Shown here in pieces: positions 62,318 to 64,000 of a stretch of 64,000 nt of DNA. The notes under the pieces were generated by a model, which was given only the letters and a program-made list of their open reading frames with translations, did no database searches and had not been told where the DNA came from. This DNA comes from CAZHYV01 sp964537055 (GTDB lineage: Bacteria > Myxococcota_A > Polyangia > Palsa-1104 > JAEUJZ01). The position numbers were made by a program, and so were the translations under genes. The first letter of the stretch is position 1, and each line of letters starts with the position of its first letter. The stretch is taken from the NCBI GenBank assembly GCA_964537055.1, contig CAZHYV010000006.1, forward strand, positions 159,587 through 223,586, given 5' to 3'.

Positions 62318-62518
62318 ATGGATGTAGTACTGTAACTGGGAAATAAAAAAAATCAACTCCAAAGTGATCTTTCCATCGAGAACCCGTCAAAATTTACAAA
62401 ATCTCTTTTTTGAAGTATTAGAGAAGAGCTGCCCCATTTGTAGGATCTTTTTAAATAAAAAGTTTCTCTAGAGAAAATTGTAGCCTTTTCTTCTTCATTA
62501 TAGTAATACTGAAACCTT

Positions 62519-62592
62519 CGGGGCGTAGCGCAGCCCGGTAGCGCGCCTGCTTTGGGAGCAGGATGTCGGAGGTTCGAATCCTCTCGCCCCGA
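62519..62592 (+). tRNA. tRNA-Pro (anticodon TGG)
   Basis: A 74-nt plus-strand cloverleaf. Acceptor CGGGGCG pairs with CGCCCCG plus A. Anticodon stem CCTGC/GCAGG, loop TTTGGGA, anticodon TGG. Confidence 0.95.
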
Positions 62593-62632
62593 TCTTTCTT
62601 TATCCTAGCCATAAAAAGTTTTACCATAGAAA

Positions 62633-62706
62633 GCGCCTATAGCTCAGCTGGATAGAGCAACAGCCTTCTAAGCTGTGGGTCGCAGGTTCGACTCCTGCTG
62701 GGCGCA
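62633..62706 (+). tRNA. tRNA-Arg (anticodon TCT)
   Basis: A 74-nt plus-strand cloverleaf. Acceptor GCGCCTA pairs with TGGGCGC plus A. Anticodon stem ACAGC/GCTGT, loop CTTCTAA, anticodon TCT. Confidence 0.95.
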
Positions 62707-62967
62707 TTTTCATTCTCTCGTCGAGAATGTATTTCCTCCAACAAAGTAGTTCAAGTATCTTTTAGATAAGAAAAGCTTAGCAAATATTCGCAAGAAGTAT
62801 CCCACTCTCTGCCCAACCACTTAGCCAGTGTCCCCACTGTCCGAAGGAGAAATGAATGCAGCACTCCTTTATGGAATCGATAGTACTGGAGTTACGATGA
62901 AAAGTGAATCTGTCCATGTATGTGTAATCGTACTTGTTAAAGCATCACACGGGATGGAAGAGTGTTG
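62707..62967 (+). other. gap after tRNA-Arg with one 39-codon open frame
   Basis: A 260-base gap. A 39-codon plus-strand open frame from 62852 to 62971 has AAGGAG before its ATG but the product (ending GMEECC) is unrecognised and overlaps the end of the GNAT pseudogene on the opposite strand. It may be a remnant or chance frame. Confidence 0.3.
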
Positions 62968-63813
62968 TTAATATCGAAAGAGATAGTTTTTAGAATCGCA
63001 AACCAATCTGTACCCTATTTTTTGATAAATAGAATTGGAGGTTGGATTCATGCTATCGGTAAAAAGAACACAGAACTGCTTTCCCCACGAAGTTGTTCAA
63101 CGCTTACGGCTAAAACAAGCGCGGTTGCATACCCTTTTTGTCTGTGCCTTGGCGGGGTATACATTGTATTGAACGAAATCCCGTGGGCGGTGGTCCGACA
63201 CAACCTTGCCATTGCAACTGGAACTCCACCTACTTCCCAAAAGAACGTAGACTGGGATGCCAGATATGGTAGATCTTCTTTTCACTCTGAGACAGACTGG
63301 GAATTTCGTTCGGAGTTGTGTCCTGATAAAATCCTAAAATCCAAGCAATCAACATATCGATATCTTGCTCTGTAACTAATCTTGCTCTGCCCTGAACCTT
63401 AGCAGATGGGTGTACCTGGAACAGTTGATAAATCTTCTGTTCCATTCGAAGGACTGCTTTGCATCCTTTTAGCTCGGCCCAGCTTCTGCCATAGACTGCG
63501 CGCTTGGTGCAAACCCGATGACACCAGGGATATCGATGTTTAGCTCTCGTAATTGAGTGGCAACGTCTTTCCATACCTTATTCGGACCTCTGGAAATAAT
63601 AAGATTAATTTCATGGAAAAATGCTGCGCCGATAGTCTGACCCTTAGACTTCATTTTAGCCATAAAGGGTTGTTTTGGCGGAGGCTGTTCTTTTAGAGAG
63701 TTCAGCCCACCAAGGAAAAGGCCATTTTCGGCCTCTGCCCGCTTAAGATACTCTTGAACTGCCTTCAAATAAGGAGTAATTTCCTCATAAAGAACAATGT
63801 CCCACGCGTTCAT
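62968..63813 (-). pseudogene. GNAT acetyltransferase pseudogene with three frameshifts
   Basis: Read on the minus strand, this region encodes a continuous GNAT-family protein only if the frame changes three times. Segment 1 (63813 to about 63475) ends GVIGFAPSAQSMAEA. Segment 2 (to about 63285) reads SWAELKGCKAVLRMEQKIYQL and EQDIDMLIAW. Segment 3 (to about 63055) has the acetyl-CoA motif TPPRHRQKGYATALVL. Segment 4 reads LFTDSMNPTSNSIYQKIGYR and ends with TAA at 62968-62970. The full length of about 280 residues equals intact members. Changes occur near 63475, 63285 and 63055, so no functional protein is expected. Confidence 0.85.
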
Positions 63814-64000
63814 CTGCAGAGTCTAAACAGACTTTGTGCCGAAGTGGAAGAATGGATCGTTTCACAACAATGACCAGTTGAATGGCACCTCATCTAAACA
63901 AGGAACGAGCTCTCACACAACGAAGCAACGTTGTTAAGATAGGAACTGGAGTGCGCCCCTGGGCTGGACAAAATTTAGCGGAGTTTGATCACCGGGCGGT
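63814..64000. other. window end, possible 3' end of a minus-strand gene
   Basis: No complete gene. On the minus strand an open frame enters from beyond the window and stops after about 21 codons (ending RGALQFLS), which could be the C-terminus of an outside gene or chance. Coding status cannot be decided. Confidence 0.25.

Noticed and set aside
62962..63375. 137-codon plus-strand open frame
   Set aside because: It is antisense to the GNAT pseudogene, which explains the region in detail; the product has no family character.

Overview
The window looks like chromosomal DNA of a myxobacterium-type organism (Myxococcota, probably Polyangiales) with a compact, partly decaying genome. Clues: a cysteine-rich exported protein ending in a MYXO-CTERM-like sorting tail; a mevalonate-pathway block for isoprenoids; alternative complex III (ActABCDEF) joined to a caa3-type oxidase; OmpA/TSP3, PEGA and Tim44-like envelope proteins; and many lipoproteins. 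Base composition is moderate rather than the very high GC of free-living myxobacteria, and one gene (GNAT family) is clearly broken. A reduced, host-associated relative such as Pajaroellobacter would fit, but that is inference. No insertion sequence, prophage, CRISPR array or rRNA gene was seen.

Layout. 1-4.8 kb: 3' part of a glutamate-dehydrogenase-family gene, a lipoprotein, a peroxiredoxin with an AhpD-like partner, an MscS channel and two small genes. 5.1-11.9 kb: the cell-shape operon mreB-mreC-mreD-PBP2-rodA plus an RluA-type pseudouridine synthase, mostly with overlapping stop/start codons. 12-24 kb: single genes (YjbR-like, nhaA, HAD 5'-nucleotidase, tRNA-Glu, PHP lipoprotein, Cys-rich MYXO-CTERM protein, OmpA/TSP3 protein, VOC protein, alpha/beta hydrolase, PEGA outer-membrane protein). 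24.5-32.7 kb: nuoABCDGHI (no nuoE, nuoF or nuoJ-N here), then a LolD/LolE-like ABC exporter. 32.8-37.8 kb: five exported or lipoprotein genes of unknown role, tRNA-His and a KOW-domain protein. 37.9-42.2 kb (minus): fni-mvk-mvaD-pmk. 42.2-55.0 kb (minus): actABCDEF, a small membrane protein, SCO, and ctaC-ctaD-ctaE-ctaF. 55.4-64 kb: a coiled-coil protein, a Tim44-like protein with zinc ribbons, a beta-barrel protein, pyrG, a sigma-region-4 protein, a MerR-like protein, nusB, four tRNAs and a multiply frameshifted GNAT gene.

Functionally the window carries much of an aerobic respiratory chain: complex I reduces quinone, ActABCDEF oxidises quinol, and the caa3 oxidase reduces oxygen. Catalytic subunit I has a YSHPAVY motif, as in A2-type oxidases, in place of the usual glutamate. 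The mevalonate block supplies isoprenyl diphosphates for quinones and for the lipid carriers used in wall synthesis, which links it to the mre/PBP2/rodA operon. The most distinctive new observation is a four-cysteine module (C-x5-C-x5-C-x6-C) found both in the MYXO-CTERM protein and inserted in the periplasmic part of the LolE-like permease.
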